Shown piece by piece: positions 7,407 to 15,658 of a stretch of DNA of 32,427 nucleotides. Origin of the DNA: Alphaproteobacteria bacterium (GTDB lineage Bacteria; Pseudomonadota; Alphaproteobacteria; M2410). Every line of letters begins with the position of its first letter. Position 1 is the stretch's first letter. Both the position numbers and the translations under genes were made by a program. The stretch is taken from contig SBGZ01000066.1 of the NCBI GenBank assembly GCA_006226415.1, positions 1 to 32,427 of the forward strand, in the 5' to 3' direction. Below the pieces are notes generated by a model. The model saw only the letters and a list, made by a program, of their open reading frames with translations. It searched no databases and was not told where the DNA came from.

Positions 7407-8144
7407 CTATTTGTCTTTACCGAGGCCGGGAATGAAAGCTCCCACCTCTTTAGCGTATTCGTGATAAACCTCACCAAGCTCAGCCCTGAGGTCTTTCTCC
7501 TCAAAGAACTTCACACCGATATAAATATAGGCGGTCGTCACGACAGAGAAGAGTAAGTGGCCTGTGGACATCATGGGCGCTGCCCAAAAGGCGATGATAA
7601 AACCGGTCATAATGGGGTGGCGCACCAACTTGTAAAACAGAATTTTCCGAAATCCGGTGGGCTCAAAGTCCTGCTTTTTGAAGTTCGCATAAACCTGCGA
7701 AAGTCCAAAAAGGTCGAAGTGATTAATCAAGAAAGTGGACGTGAGAACAATCAGCCACCCAAACCAGAACAGAACAGTAAGAAGGGTGCCGGCTAACGTA
7801 CCTTCCACATTCCAGACAACCCCAAGCATGGGCTGCCAACCCCAATAAATCAGAATGAGCGCTAGGCTGGACAGGAGCACATAGGTGCTGCGTTCCATCG
7901 CTTCCGGAATTATCTTGGTGAACCATGCCTTAAAGCCCGGCCGCGCCATGATGGTGTGTTGAATGGCAAACACCGACAAGACCAAAAGATTGATGATGAT
8001 CGACATGGCCAAGGGGCCTGCCGTGCCGCTATCGATAGACTTCGGGACAAATACATTCCCGACAAAACCGATCGCATAAAGGAACGTCAGAAAGAAAATC
8101 GAATACGCAACCAAACCATAGCAGAGAACGAGTAACCGTCCCAT
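7407..8144 (-). CDS. mddA: Probable methanethiol S-methyltransferase (MddA, isoprenylcysteine methyltransferase-like membrane family)
   Basis: A 245-residue integral membrane protein with about five to six helices. The sequence recalls MddA proteins strongly: FFLTFLYAIGFVGN, VPKSIDSG, AIQHTIMARPGF, ERSTYVLLSSLALILIYW, STFLINHFDLFGLSQV, YKLVRHPIMTGF and TGHLLFSVVTTAYIYIG. RHP and the later EE (FFEEKDL) belong to the SAM-binding C-terminal half shared with ICMT and NnrU. MddA methylates methanethiol with SAM, giving dimethyl sulfide. AAGGGGAGA lies 8 nt upstream of the ATG. The stop is 6 bp from the convergent GNAT stop, and its likely terminator lies inside the GNAT gene. An ICMT-like enzyme of another specificity is the alternative. 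Confidence 0.72.
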   Translation of the reverse strand: MGRLLVLCYGLVAYSIFFLTFLYAIGFVGNVFVPKSIDSGTAGPLAMSIIINLLVLSVFAIQHTIMARPGFKAWFTKIIPEAMERSTYVLLSSLALILIYWGWQPMLGVVWNVEGTLAGTLLTVLFWFGWLIVLTSTFLINHFDLFGLSQVYANFKKQDFEPTGFRKILFYKLVRHPIMTGFIIAFWAAPMMSTGHLLFSVVTTAYIYIGVKFFEEKDLRAELGEVYHEYAKEVGAFIPGLGKDK

Positions 8145-8237
8145 AACGTATCTCCCCTTCGAGTTAACGTGATTCGCAAACTATAAAGGAAAAGGAGCTA
8201 TACAGAAAGTCGGACTACGGAATAAGGGCAAGGCGTG

Positions 8238-10082
8238 TCAGGAGCGCTTTCCAAAAAACCGCAGAAACACCCACAAAAACAGACCACCCAATAGAAGGGA
8301 CACATAAGGGGGTACCCCAAATCCGGCTGGCAAACTGCCGAAAACTATGGCCACGCCCGCCACGATGAGGGCATAGGGCAGCTGTGTCCGGACATGTTCG
8401 ATGTGGTCACATTCCGAGGCCATGGAGGAAAGGATGGTTGTGTCAGAGATGGGCGAGCAGTGGTCGCCCCAGACCGCGCCGCTTAAGACAGCGGCAACGC
8501 TGGCATAGAGGACGTGCAGGGCCGCCACATCGCCGGGCGTGCCTGATACAACTGCCCAGGTGAGCGGTATGGCGAGCGGTATGACGATCCCCATGACACC
8601 CCAGCTTGATCCTGTGGCAAAGGCCATGATGGCGGAAATCAAAAAGATGAGCAGGGGGAGCAGGGCGGGTGAGAGCGTGCCCACCAGCATGGAAGAAAGA
8701 AAATCAGATGTTTGCAAAAGCTCATTTGCGCCCGCAAGCGACCACGCCAGGGTCAAAACCAAAATGGCAAACATGAGCGATTTCATGCCCTCAACGAAGG
8801 CATCCATGGCCGCCCCAAGGGTCAGGCGCTTTGTCGCCAGGCTCATAAGAATGGCAACAAAGACGGCCCCGGCAGAGGCCCAAATCATCGCAAGATAGGG
8901 GTCGCCGGCGCCGATGATGTCCTGAAAGTTCTGATTTCCACTCCCGTCGCTACCCGTGACATAGATGCCGGCAAAGGTTCCTGCAAGCAAGATTGCCAGG
9001 GGGAGGATGGCATACCGGGCCCTGGGCTTTGGTTCGTCATCGACAAAGGTGACGTCAATTTCAACCTCCTCATGGGACGCGCCCATCGCACGTGTTTCGG
9101 CCCCCAACATGGGACCAAAATCCCGACCCGTCAGTGCAACGAGATAGACAAAAAGCAAAGCCAATATGGAATAAAAGGCATAAGGAATTGAATTGAGGAA
9201 AATCGAATAGGCGCTGCTTTCCAGACCATCAATGCTCTGTAGAGACTGATCAATGAGCCCGACCTGAAACCCGATCCAGGTGGTCATGAGGGCGAGGCTT
9301 GCCACCGGCGCCGCCGTTGAATCCACTATATAGGCGAGCTTCTCGCGCGAGACCTTAAGCCGGTCCATAATGGGGCGCATCGCATTGCCAACAACCATTG
9401 TATTGGCGTAGTCATCAAAAAAGATCGCTGTACCCAGGAGGGCCGTCGACATTTGACCCCGGCGGCGTGTATGGGCGAACTTGGCGACCATTTCGACGAC
9501 CCCCATCATGCCGCCGTTCTGAGTGATGACACCAACCAGCCCGGCAATCAAAAGCGAGAAAATGAGGATCGACATATGTCCATTGTCGGTGAGCGCGGCC
9601 CGCACGAAAACGCCAAAAACATCAAAGAATCCGAACCACAGTCCATCCAGCGACAGGCCATAGCTGAGAGCCGCGCCGCTCCATAATCCGACAAAAAGGG
9701 CCGGGATAACCTGACGGAACGCCAAGGCGACGAGGATGGCCAGGAAAGACGGGACGAGGCTGAGCCAGCCCGGCAGCAGCGGCAGTTCTGCCTGCGCCAA
9801 AGGGACGCCGTCCGTTGTAGCGAGAACAAGACTGCCGGTGTCAGCCGAAAGGGTAACTCCATGAACTGTCCCCGACCCCTCTTGAAGGGCCACTGGATAT
9901 GTTTTGCCGCCCGCCAATAGAACCACGGGGGCTGCGCCATCGACCTGTGAAACATTTACGTCGAAACCGATGCCTTTGAGCGCGACTTTCGGAACATCCA
10001 ATTTGGCGTCATTGGCATATGTTTGAGTTTGTGAGAGCAGACCCATCACAATGAACATGGCGGCAGCCAGGATGCGGCCCAT
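8238..10082 (-). CDS. NhaC-type Na+/H+ antiporter family protein with extra N-terminal exported domain
   Basis: A 614-residue membrane transporter. Residues 1-23 look like a cleavable signal peptide (AAAMFIVMGLLSQTQTYAND). About 75 residues of beta-rich, soluble-looking sequence follow (KVALKGIGFDVNVSQVDG...). The transport domain begins near residue 100 (LPGWLSLVPSFLAILVALAF) with some 11-12 helices. NhaC signatures are present: AIFFDDYANTMVVG, the segment DSTAAPVASLAL, and WGDHCSPISDTTILSS followed by CDHIEHVRTQLPYAL. It should exchange Na+ (or an organic ion) for H+ across the inner membrane. The signal peptide plus extra domain is not part of the classical ~450-residue NhaC. AGGGAGA precedes the ATG. 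It is transcribed away from the lipoprotein gene across a 156-bp divergent region. Confidence 0.88.
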   Translation of the reverse strand: MGRILAAAMFIVMGLLSQTQTYANDAKLDVPKVALKGIGFDVNVSQVDGAAPVVLLAGGKTYPVALQEGSGTVHGVTLSADTGSLVLATTDGVPLAQAELPLLPGWLSLVPSFLAILVALAFRQVIPALFVGLWSGAALSYGLSLDGLWFGFFDVFGVFVRAALTDNGHMSILIFSLLIAGLVGVITQNGGMMGVVEMVAKFAHTRRRGQMSTALLGTAIFFDDYANTMVVGNAMRPIMDRLKVSREKLAYIVDSTAAPVASLALMTTWIGFQVGLIDQSLQSIDGLESSAYSIFLNSIPYAFYSILALLFVYLVALTGRDFGPMLGAETRAMGASHEEVEIDVTFVDDEPKPRARYAILPLAILLAGTFAGIYVTGSDGSGNQNFQDIIGAGDPYLAMIWASAGAVFVAILMSLATKRLTLGAAMDAFVEGMKSLMFAILVLTLAWSLAGANELLQTSDFLSSMLVGTLSPALLPLLIFLISAIMAFATGSSWGVMGIVIPLAIPLTWAVVSGTPGDVAALHVLYASVAAVLSGAVWGDHCSPISDTTILSSMASECDHIEHVRTQLPYALIVAGVAIVFGSLPAGFGVPPYVSLLLGGLFLWVFLRFFGKRS

Positions 10083-10238
10083 AATGTTGTCTCCCTGTCG
10101 AACAGTCTCAAAATATGTGAATCAACATAACCTAAAATGGAGTTCATGAAGCACTTTTAATATCACCGAAGGGACCGTGTAAGGTGTGCAAAGGCACATT
10201 GGGCATCAACAATCTGAAAATGCCAAGGAGAGGGCAAG

Positions 10239-10910
10239 ATGTATTTAATGGACAGTTTAAAAAAGGGGGCGATCACATCCGCCCTACTGGGATTTGGGTT
10301 GAGCGGCTGTGCGGCAAATGCTGAAAACACAAACCTGAGCGAGACAGAGGAAGCGGCCAAACCCCATATGCGGTATGTCTTTCTGAATGTCGAGGAAGAA
10401 GGTGCCCAAAAGATCCATAGGTTGAAAATCAAGAAAGATGATGGTTCGGAGCCGATTGTCATAACGACAACGGACCCGAAGTCTGAAGAATTCAAAACCG
10501 CGATGGCGCAGCTGAAAGAGCAAGGCATCGAATTGGATCTGGACGCGATTGACCCTGAAAAACTCAAAGCGCATCAGCTCAATTTTGAATTTGAAGAGGG
10601 TAAGGATTTCAATTTCATCATGAAGGACGGTCCCTTGGGAGTGGACGGACTGGTGATTAACGAGTTCAAGGATGGCGATGAATGGGTCTCAGAGGATGGG
10701 ACGCTTCATATCATCAAGAAACTGGAAGATGGCGAGACGGTCCTTCACATCACGAAGGAAGATGTTGGCAAAAAGATCTTTTTGATGAAGGACAAAGAAA
10801 AAGACAAAGACAAAGACGGTGCGAGTGAGATTCACGTCGAAAAGAGGGTTTTTATCATCAAGGACACCGATGGGTCCTCCGAAAGTGAGGAGGCGCCCGA
10901 CAGCAAGTAA
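10239..10910 (+). CDS. Uncharacterised acidic lipoprotein
   Basis: A 223-residue protein I do not recognise. The N-terminus is a lipoprotein signal (LLGFGLSGC, lipidated Cys about residue 24). The mature part is strongly charged, with several short beta-type repeats built around DG turns: KIKKDDGSEPIVI, IIKKLEDGETVLHI and FIIKDTDGSS. A low-complexity Lys/Asp run (KDKEKDKDKD, about residues 187-196) comes near the end. It is expected to be periplasmic and membrane-tethered. AAGGAG lies 8 nt before the ATG. The TAA stop lies inside the left arm of an inverted repeat (10909-10939). It is transcribed divergently from the NhaC-type gene. No function can be given. Confidence 0.7.
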   Translation: MYLMDSLKKGAITSALLGFGLSGCAANAENTNLSETEEAAKPHMRYVFLNVEEEGAQKIHRLKIKKDDGSEPIVITTTDPKSEEFKTAMAQLKEQGIELDLDAIDPEKLKAHQLNFEFEEGKDFNFIMKDGPLGVDGLVINEFKDGDEWVSEDGTLHIIKKLEDGETVLHITKEDVGKKIFLMKDKEKDKDKDGASEIHVEKRVFIIKDTDGSSESEEAPDSK

Positions 10911-11045
10911 ACTTAGAGTCTCGGTATAAAACTAAGTTTCCCATGAGTACGGGAAGCGATGAAGGTCCACCCAGTGTTCCCCCAAAATGCCCGGTAACCT
11001 TCATCAGGCAACCACCGCAGTTCCCATCGGTGGTTGCCTTTTTAT
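10909..11045 (+). ncRNA. Structured intergenic region; candidate 3'-UTR small RNA or leader
   Basis: Three inverted repeats follow each other between the lipoprotein and znuA-like genes. AAACTTAG (10909-10916) pairs with CTAAGTTT (10932-10939). GATGAAGGT (10958-10966) pairs with ACCTTCATC (10997-11005). A 12-bp terminator stem (11006-11039) begins at the next base. This spacing suggests a folded RNA that ends at the terminator. It matches no riboswitch or small RNA class I can recall. It may simply be the 3' end of the lipoprotein mRNA, or a leader controlling the downstream gene, whose ATG is only about 35 nt beyond the T-run. Confidence 0.35.
11006..11045 (+). terminator. Intrinsic terminator between the lipoprotein and znuA-like genes
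   Basis: AGGCAACCACCG (11006-11017) pairs perfectly with CGGTGGTTGCCT (11028-11039) around a 10-nt loop. A T-rich tail (TTTTATTT) follows on the plus strand. It ends lipoprotein transcripts or attenuates the znuA-like gene. Confidence 0.85.
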
Positions 11046-11080
11046 TTGTCTGATGCGCGTGACCTTTCTATGGTGCGCGC

Positions 11081-11998
11081 ATGAAATGGAAACCCAAAAA
11101 CTGCTGTTCTTTAGGCCGTCTGATCGCCCTCGGCGCCTTTTTAGGCATTGCGGCCTGCAGCCCTGAGGCGGATGGCGGTAAAGTCGTGGTGACGGTCCGT
11201 CCACTTTATGGTTTGACGGCGGCCCTGATGGAGGGCGTGGGCACGCCTCATCTCCTGGAAACGAGCGACGATGTTCACCAGGCTATCTTACGCCCGTCCG
11301 ATGCACGTGAGTTGGCGTCGGCGGATCTTGTTATATGGCTGGGTCCGGAATTTGAGCCCGGGCTGGCCAAACGGATTGGCTCCCAAAGCAGTTTGGCCCT
11401 GTCTGATCAGCCCGGGATCAGTTTTCTGCCAGTTCGCCAAAAGGCTGGCGAGGCAGGAGAGCTGCCCGCGACCTCTGAGAGCGACCACGATCCCCATATC
11501 TGGCTCTCGGTCGAGCGCATGCGCCTGTTGCTCCCTTTGCTGGCCGGGCGTCTGGCAAAGCAGGACCCCGTACATGCCGCCCTCTATGAAAGCAACCACC
11601 GCGCGCTCGACGCGCGTCTGGCGGAGCTCCAGCAAAACCTGTCAGAGCGCGTGCGGCAATTGCCGCAAGGGGCCTATATCGTGCACCACGATGCCTATCA
11701 ATATTTTGAGAAGGACTTTGGCCTCACCCCCCTTGCCATCATAGAGGGGAGCGAGCATTTACCCGTGAGTGCCCGCCATTTGGCGGAGATCTACCACCTG
11801 ATCGAGGTGGGTGATCCTGTTTGCCTGATCGTGGAAAACCAGCCGCCTGGTAAGTTGGCGCAAAAAATTGCCGACGAGGCCGGCCTGCACATTGTTGTCG
11901 CAGACCCGTTGGCGCGCGCCTTGCCGCTGGGACCCGACCTCTACCAGTCAGCCCTGAGCGGCATGGCAACAGCCCTTGAGAGCTGCCTTACGCCCTAG
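11081..11998 (+). CDS. ZnuA-like metal ABC transporter substrate-binding lipoprotein (orphan)
   Basis: A 305-residue periplasmic binding protein of the cluster A-I (ZnuA/TroA) family. The signal peptide ends in the lipobox GIAAC (Cys26). Expected metal ligands are His66 (HQAILRPSD), His139 (DPHIW), His203 (VHHDAYQYF) and Asp275 (VADPLA). The long His-rich loop common in zinc-specific members is reduced to a short SESDHDPH. It should deliver Zn2+ or a similar divalent metal to an inner membrane ABC permease. No permease or ATPase gene lies beside it, and the next gene is convergent, so the transporter must be elsewhere. Its TAG stop shares the CTAG at 11995-11998 with the stop of the opposite gene. 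Confidence 0.88.
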   Translation: MKWKPKNCCSLGRLIALGAFLGIAACSPEADGGKVVVTVRPLYGLTAALMEGVGTPHLLETSDDVHQAILRPSDARELASADLVIWLGPEFEPGLAKRIGSQSSLALSDQPGISFLPVRQKAGEAGELPATSESDHDPHIWLSVERMRLLLPLLAGRLAKQDPVHAALYESNHRALDARLAELQQNLSERVRQLPQGAYIVHHDAYQYFEKDFGLTPLAIIEGSEHLPVSARHLAEIYHLIEVGDPVCLIVENQPPGKLAQKIADEAGLHIVVADPLARALPLGPDLYQSALSGMATALESCLTP

Positions 11999-13647
11999 CT
12001 TTGCGTGCCATAAACCATGAGTGACAACATCTTCAAGGGCGTCTTGGCCTTGAGGGCGTTAAAGCCGTGCCACATATAGGCCGGGAACAACACTAATTTT
12101 CCAGCTTCCGGTTTGAGCTCAAAGTCGGCTTCGATCTTGTCCTTCATCACCATGTCGGGTTCGCCAAAGTGCAACCAGCCCGCCTTCTTCGTTTCATCGG
12201 CGCATTCTTCAGGAACATCGATGAAATAAAAGCCGCGCATAAAACCATTCTTTTGCGCCGGGAAATTGGTGCGTTCAAATTCCTTGGTTTCAGAATAGGT
12301 ATTGGCAACACCAGTGATCCCGGCCCGCTTGACGACCAGGAAGGGGTGTTTGTTGTTGTCCGGCGTTGTTTCCACAAATTTGGCAATGCCGTCGCCGAAG
12401 AAATTCGTCAGAGTTTTGAGCGTGTCATCTTCTGATTCGTCAGTCAGGATACCCTGACGAATGGTTTCCGACAGACGCCGGGGTTTCTCAAAGGGATGAA
12501 CCTTAAGCTCGGGACGTTTTTCGATGGAAGCCAGGAGTTTCTCATGGAAGCTGCCCAAGTCACCCCCTTCGGGTTCAAACTGTGTCTTATAAATAAGGCG
12601 TTCGCGGTCGTTCAGAACATCGCCTTGTGGGTCACCAATCTGCGTGAAGGCCGTGCTCGAAAGGGCAAGCATATCCTGCGCAAAGGGCAGGACCTGTGAC
12701 ACCTGGCGGAACTGCTCAATCGCATTGCGGTAGTCACCCATTTGAACGAGTGTGCGGCCATAACTATGATGGGTCACCGGATCATTGTGCGCGATCTGAA
12801 GCGCCTTTTTGTGAAGCTCCACCGCCTCGTCAAATTTGCCCAGCGAGGCCAAACCGAACGCCAGGCCGTTCAAAATACCCGGGTGGTTGGAAAACTCAGT
12901 GTCCATGAAGGGGCGCAGAACATTTTCCAGCTCCTCATAGCGACCCGATTTATGAAGGGCTTCGGTGTAAAGAAGCGCGCGGCGCGGGTCGTTCTTGTCG
13001 GCCTCATACATGTCCTTGTATGAGGAGATAAAACTCTCACCGCCTTCTTTCTGGAATTTGATCTCTGAGAGATTAAGGTGTGCCTCTCGCAGAATGGGAT
13101 TTGCTTCAATGGCCGCTTCAAAGGCCTCAATGGCTTCCTCTTCGCGGTCTGAGCCCTTGCAAATCATGCCTTTCAGAAACAAGGCGCGGCTATCCTTAGG
13201 ATCTACCAGCAAAGCGGCGTCGGTTGCAGCTTCCGCCTCCATGCGGCGACCCATACGCATGAGGAGGCCTGCATAATTGGTTTTATAAACGACATTTGAT
13301 GGGTCAAGGTCCATGGCCGTTTCATATTCCTTGAGCGCCTCAACCACCTTGCCCATCTGTTGAATGGTATAGGCCAGATCGTTGTGGACATCGGCCGCAT
13401 TGGCGCGAACCATGAGTGAGCGCCGGAACAAATCTTCAGCTTCATCGTAGCGCCCGGCCAGGAGCGCAATCGTGCCGGCTCGATAAAGGGCTTCAGCGTT
13501 CCGTGGCTGGACGCTCAAGACATTTCGGAAGACGCGCTCGGCAGCGCCGAATTGGCCCGCCTGCATGAGGCTGAGACCATTTTGGATGTTTTCGTCAATA
13601 CGCGCTTTTTCAGATTTTGCGGTTTTGCGGCGTTCGGTGCGGTTCAT
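11995..13647 (-). CDS. TPR protein with C-terminal 2OG-Fe(II) oxygenase-like domain
   Basis: About 550 residues. A short basic N-terminus (MNRTERRKTAKSEKAR) leads into roughly nine TPR units (about residues 25-330, e.g. GAAERVFRNVLSVQPRNAEALYRAG). The last ~150 residues resemble the putative 2OG-Fe(II) oxygenase family linked to TPRs: GFMRGFYFIDVPEE, GWLHFGEPDM, GKLVLFPAYMWHGF and LKMLSLMVYG. The distal His (WHGF) is present. The usual first His/Asp pair before the GFMRGFYF strand is not obvious, and a Lys stands where the 2OG-binding Arg is expected. Activity is therefore uncertain. Family members probably hydroxylate proteins or peptides. The ATG at 13647 follows AGAGGG; an in-frame ORF extends to 13731 without a better site. 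The stop overlaps the znuA-like stop by 4 bp. Confidence 0.82.
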   Translation of the reverse strand: MNRTERRKTAKSEKARIDENIQNGLSLMQAGQFGAAERVFRNVLSVQPRNAEALYRAGTIALLAGRYDEAEDLFRRSLMVRANAADVHNDLAYTIQQMGKVVEALKEYETAMDLDPSNVVYKTNYAGLLMRMGRRMEAEAATDAALLVDPKDSRALFLKGMICKGSDREEEAIEAFEAAIEANPILREAHLNLSEIKFQKEGGESFISSYKDMYEADKNDPRRALLYTEALHKSGRYEELENVLRPFMDTEFSNHPGILNGLAFGLASLGKFDEAVELHKKALQIAHNDPVTHHSYGRTLVQMGDYRNAIEQFRQVSQVLPFAQDMLALSSTAFTQIGDPQGDVLNDRERLIYKTQFEPEGGDLGSFHEKLLASIEKRPELKVHPFEKPRRLSETIRQGILTDESEDDTLKTLTNFFGDGIAKFVETTPDNNKHPFLVVKRAGITGVANTYSETKEFERTNFPAQKNGFMRGFYFIDVPEECADETKKAGWLHFGEPDMVMKDKIEADFELKPEAGKLVLFPAYMWHGFNALKAKTPLKMLSLMVYGTQS

Positions 13648-13771
13648 GAAGGACCCTCTAGGATAGTTGATTTGCGTCAGCACGGAACAGACGCGCAGAA
13701 TTTGCGCTTTTCCTAGCAAATCAAAGGCCAACTGTCGATCAGGGACCGGCAGGGTTAACCATATTCCAGGT

Positions 13772-15658
13772 CTAAATCGCCAACATTCCCGTCTGGACCA
13801 TCAAATAGACCAAAGCAGCAAGCCCCAACGCACCAAAGGAATATTGCCGCCGACGGACAAAACCCTGCCCGTCGAGGGCCCAGAAATAGCCTCGCCACGA
13901 CCAAAGGGCAAAAACACCTGTCAAAACAGCCAGGCCCGCCAGGGTCCGGATCAGCCAGGGAAGGGGGGAAAATATGGACGATTCTAGGTAAGGGCTCGGC
14001 CATCCCTCAAAATAGGCGTAAGTGGGTATGGCCATAAGGGCGATGACCGTCAGACCCGCCGCGGCGCCGACCCAGGCGGCAATGTCCTCGAGCCGCCGTT
14101 TGGTCGGCCAGCCCAACCCGCGCACTAATTGTATGGTGAAGAGACAGGCCACCAAAAGGCCGCCCAGCAGCAGATTGAGACCAGACCGATCGCCCTCCCG
14201 GATCAGACGGATGCCGCCGAAATGAAGGTCCAGGCCCTCGTGTGCGGGAGACATCAAAAATTCCGCGGTGGCGCCGGAGGCCGGATCGCGAAAGCTGGTT
14301 GGCCCCATGGGGACAAACGGGCCGCTGCCATCGATTTCCAAGGCGCCGTTTTCGTTCAAACGGACAACGGTTGTTTGCTGCTGCAGCCCAAAAACTTCTT
14401 CCGGGCGCTCAAGTGGAAGAGAAAAAGCGACATAAGCCCCCGTCAGCGCATCGACGGCCAGTTGTGACTGCGCCGCAGCGGCGTGATTGGCAGGAACAAT
14501 CCAGTGATCCATAAAATCCGTGGTCACATCTCGGGCGTTGAGGATGGTTCCGATGCGGGTGCGTCCCTTTGCCGGCGAATAATCCGGAGATTTTGGCGCG
14601 CCGGTCAGCGCGACAAAGACGGCAATCCCGCGAGAGGGAATAAGGATGAGGTCGGTGCTGACGGTTTGCACGTCGCCGCCAAGCCCCCAAACCGGCGTTG
14701 CGCCCTCCACGGTGGGGTCGCCGTTGCGAGGTGTGAAGCTGAAATGAAGGTATCTTTGTCCGTCCGGTGTTGACACCTCAGACAAAAGGCTTCGGGCCAG
14801 GCGTCCCATGTCCGCCAGCGTCAAGGCGATACCATTGCTGGCGAGAAAGGCGGATGGGCTGGCGTGCGTTGGTGCTTTTTCAATATCGCCGAACCGCGAG
14901 ATCCGGTGCTGCCGAACCATAAACCTCGGCAGCTCGCTCTTGGGCAGATTGAAGAAAGGCTCAAGCCCCAGGTCTCCGGATAGTTTTTTGTCGAGCGCCG
15001 CCAAAAGGGGCTGCCCCGTGACATCCTCAATGAGGGTGCCCGTGATGGCCGCATCATAGGGGTCACGCCGCCCGGGGAAGGAGGGATAGAGCCTATCTCC
15101 GCTCAAGTGCCGTCTCAAGCTCTCCACACCCAGAGAGGTCGCGCCTCTTGGAACCAACGACCCGCGCGGCGAAGGCACCAGGTTAAAGCCGCCGGTTTCA
15201 ATGTCAGTGATGGTCAAGTCGGCTAAGGCGCCAGGCAATTGTAGCCGGGTCAAAAAATGATTGGCGGGCTTGTCCAGGGAGATTTGTTTTTGGTCCGCGA
15301 GTCCAAGCAAAATTTGAGAGGTGAGGGCGGTTCCCACATCGGCAATGGGAACATAAGTCACGTCCGGGTTAATCGGTTCGCGTGAGGTGAAATCACCATA
15401 ACCATAGCCCTTGGTAAAAAGGGAGCCGTCAAGGCTGACCACTGTTACACCGCCGCCGACGGTGCGCTTTTCTTTTAAGGCACTTTCAAAATAAGCATCA
15501 AACCAGGATTCGTACGGCGCGGCGGGCGGCGCCGGATCAGCAAGAACTTGCGCCCATGTTGGCTCAGGGGTGAGGTGCAGGGCGATGATGACCATGCCCG
15601 CGATCCGTCTGAACCACCGGCAAGCAGTCAAATCGAAAATCTTTCCTGCATGTGTCAT
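13772..15658 (-). CDS. Beta-lactamase-fold (serine hydrolase-like) membrane protein lacking catalytic residues
   Basis: About 628 residues. The N-terminus resembles a signal peptide (RRIAGMVIIALHLTPEPTWAQ). A class C beta-lactamase/PBP-like domain (PF00144 type) spans about residues 45-420. Four membrane helices fill the C-terminal ~130 residues (e.g. LLLGGLLVACLFTIQLV). Alignment by eye puts DVGT (about residues 107-110) where the SxxK nucleophile motif should be, RDP at the YxN position (before EDVTGQP), and GLGG where the HxG/KTG motif is expected. All three catalytic motifs are lost although the surrounding fold signatures are kept. It is probably a binding or sensing protein in the periplasm. 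The ATG at 15658 is favoured by GGGGGA upstream; an ORF from 15730 is also open. Confidence 0.8.
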   Translation of the reverse strand: MTHAGKIFDLTACRWFRRIAGMVIIALHLTPEPTWAQVLADPAPPAAPYESWFDAYFESALKEKRTVGGGVTVVSLDGSLFTKGYGYGDFTSREPINPDVTYVPIADVGTALTSQILLGLADQKQISLDKPANHFLTRLQLPGALADLTITDIETGGFNLVPSPRGSLVPRGATSLGVESLRRHLSGDRLYPSFPGRRDPYDAAITGTLIEDVTGQPLLAALDKKLSGDLGLEPFFNLPKSELPRFMVRQHRISRFGDIEKAPTHASPSAFLASNGIALTLADMGRLARSLLSEVSTPDGQRYLHFSFTPRNGDPTVEGATPVWGLGGDVQTVSTDLILIPSRGIAVFVALTGAPKSPDYSPAKGRTRIGTILNARDVTTDFMDHWIVPANHAAAAQSQLAVDALTGAYVAFSLPLERPEEVFGLQQQTTVVRLNENGALEIDGSGPFVPMGPTSFRDPASGATAEFLMSPAHEGLDLHFGGIRLIREGDRSGLNLLLGGLLVACLFTIQLVRGLGWPTKRRLEDIAAWVGAAAGLTVIALMAIPTYAYFEGWPSPYLESSIFSPLPWLIRTLAGLAVLTGVFALWSWRGYFWALDGQGFVRRRQYSFGALGLAALVYLMVQTGMLAI

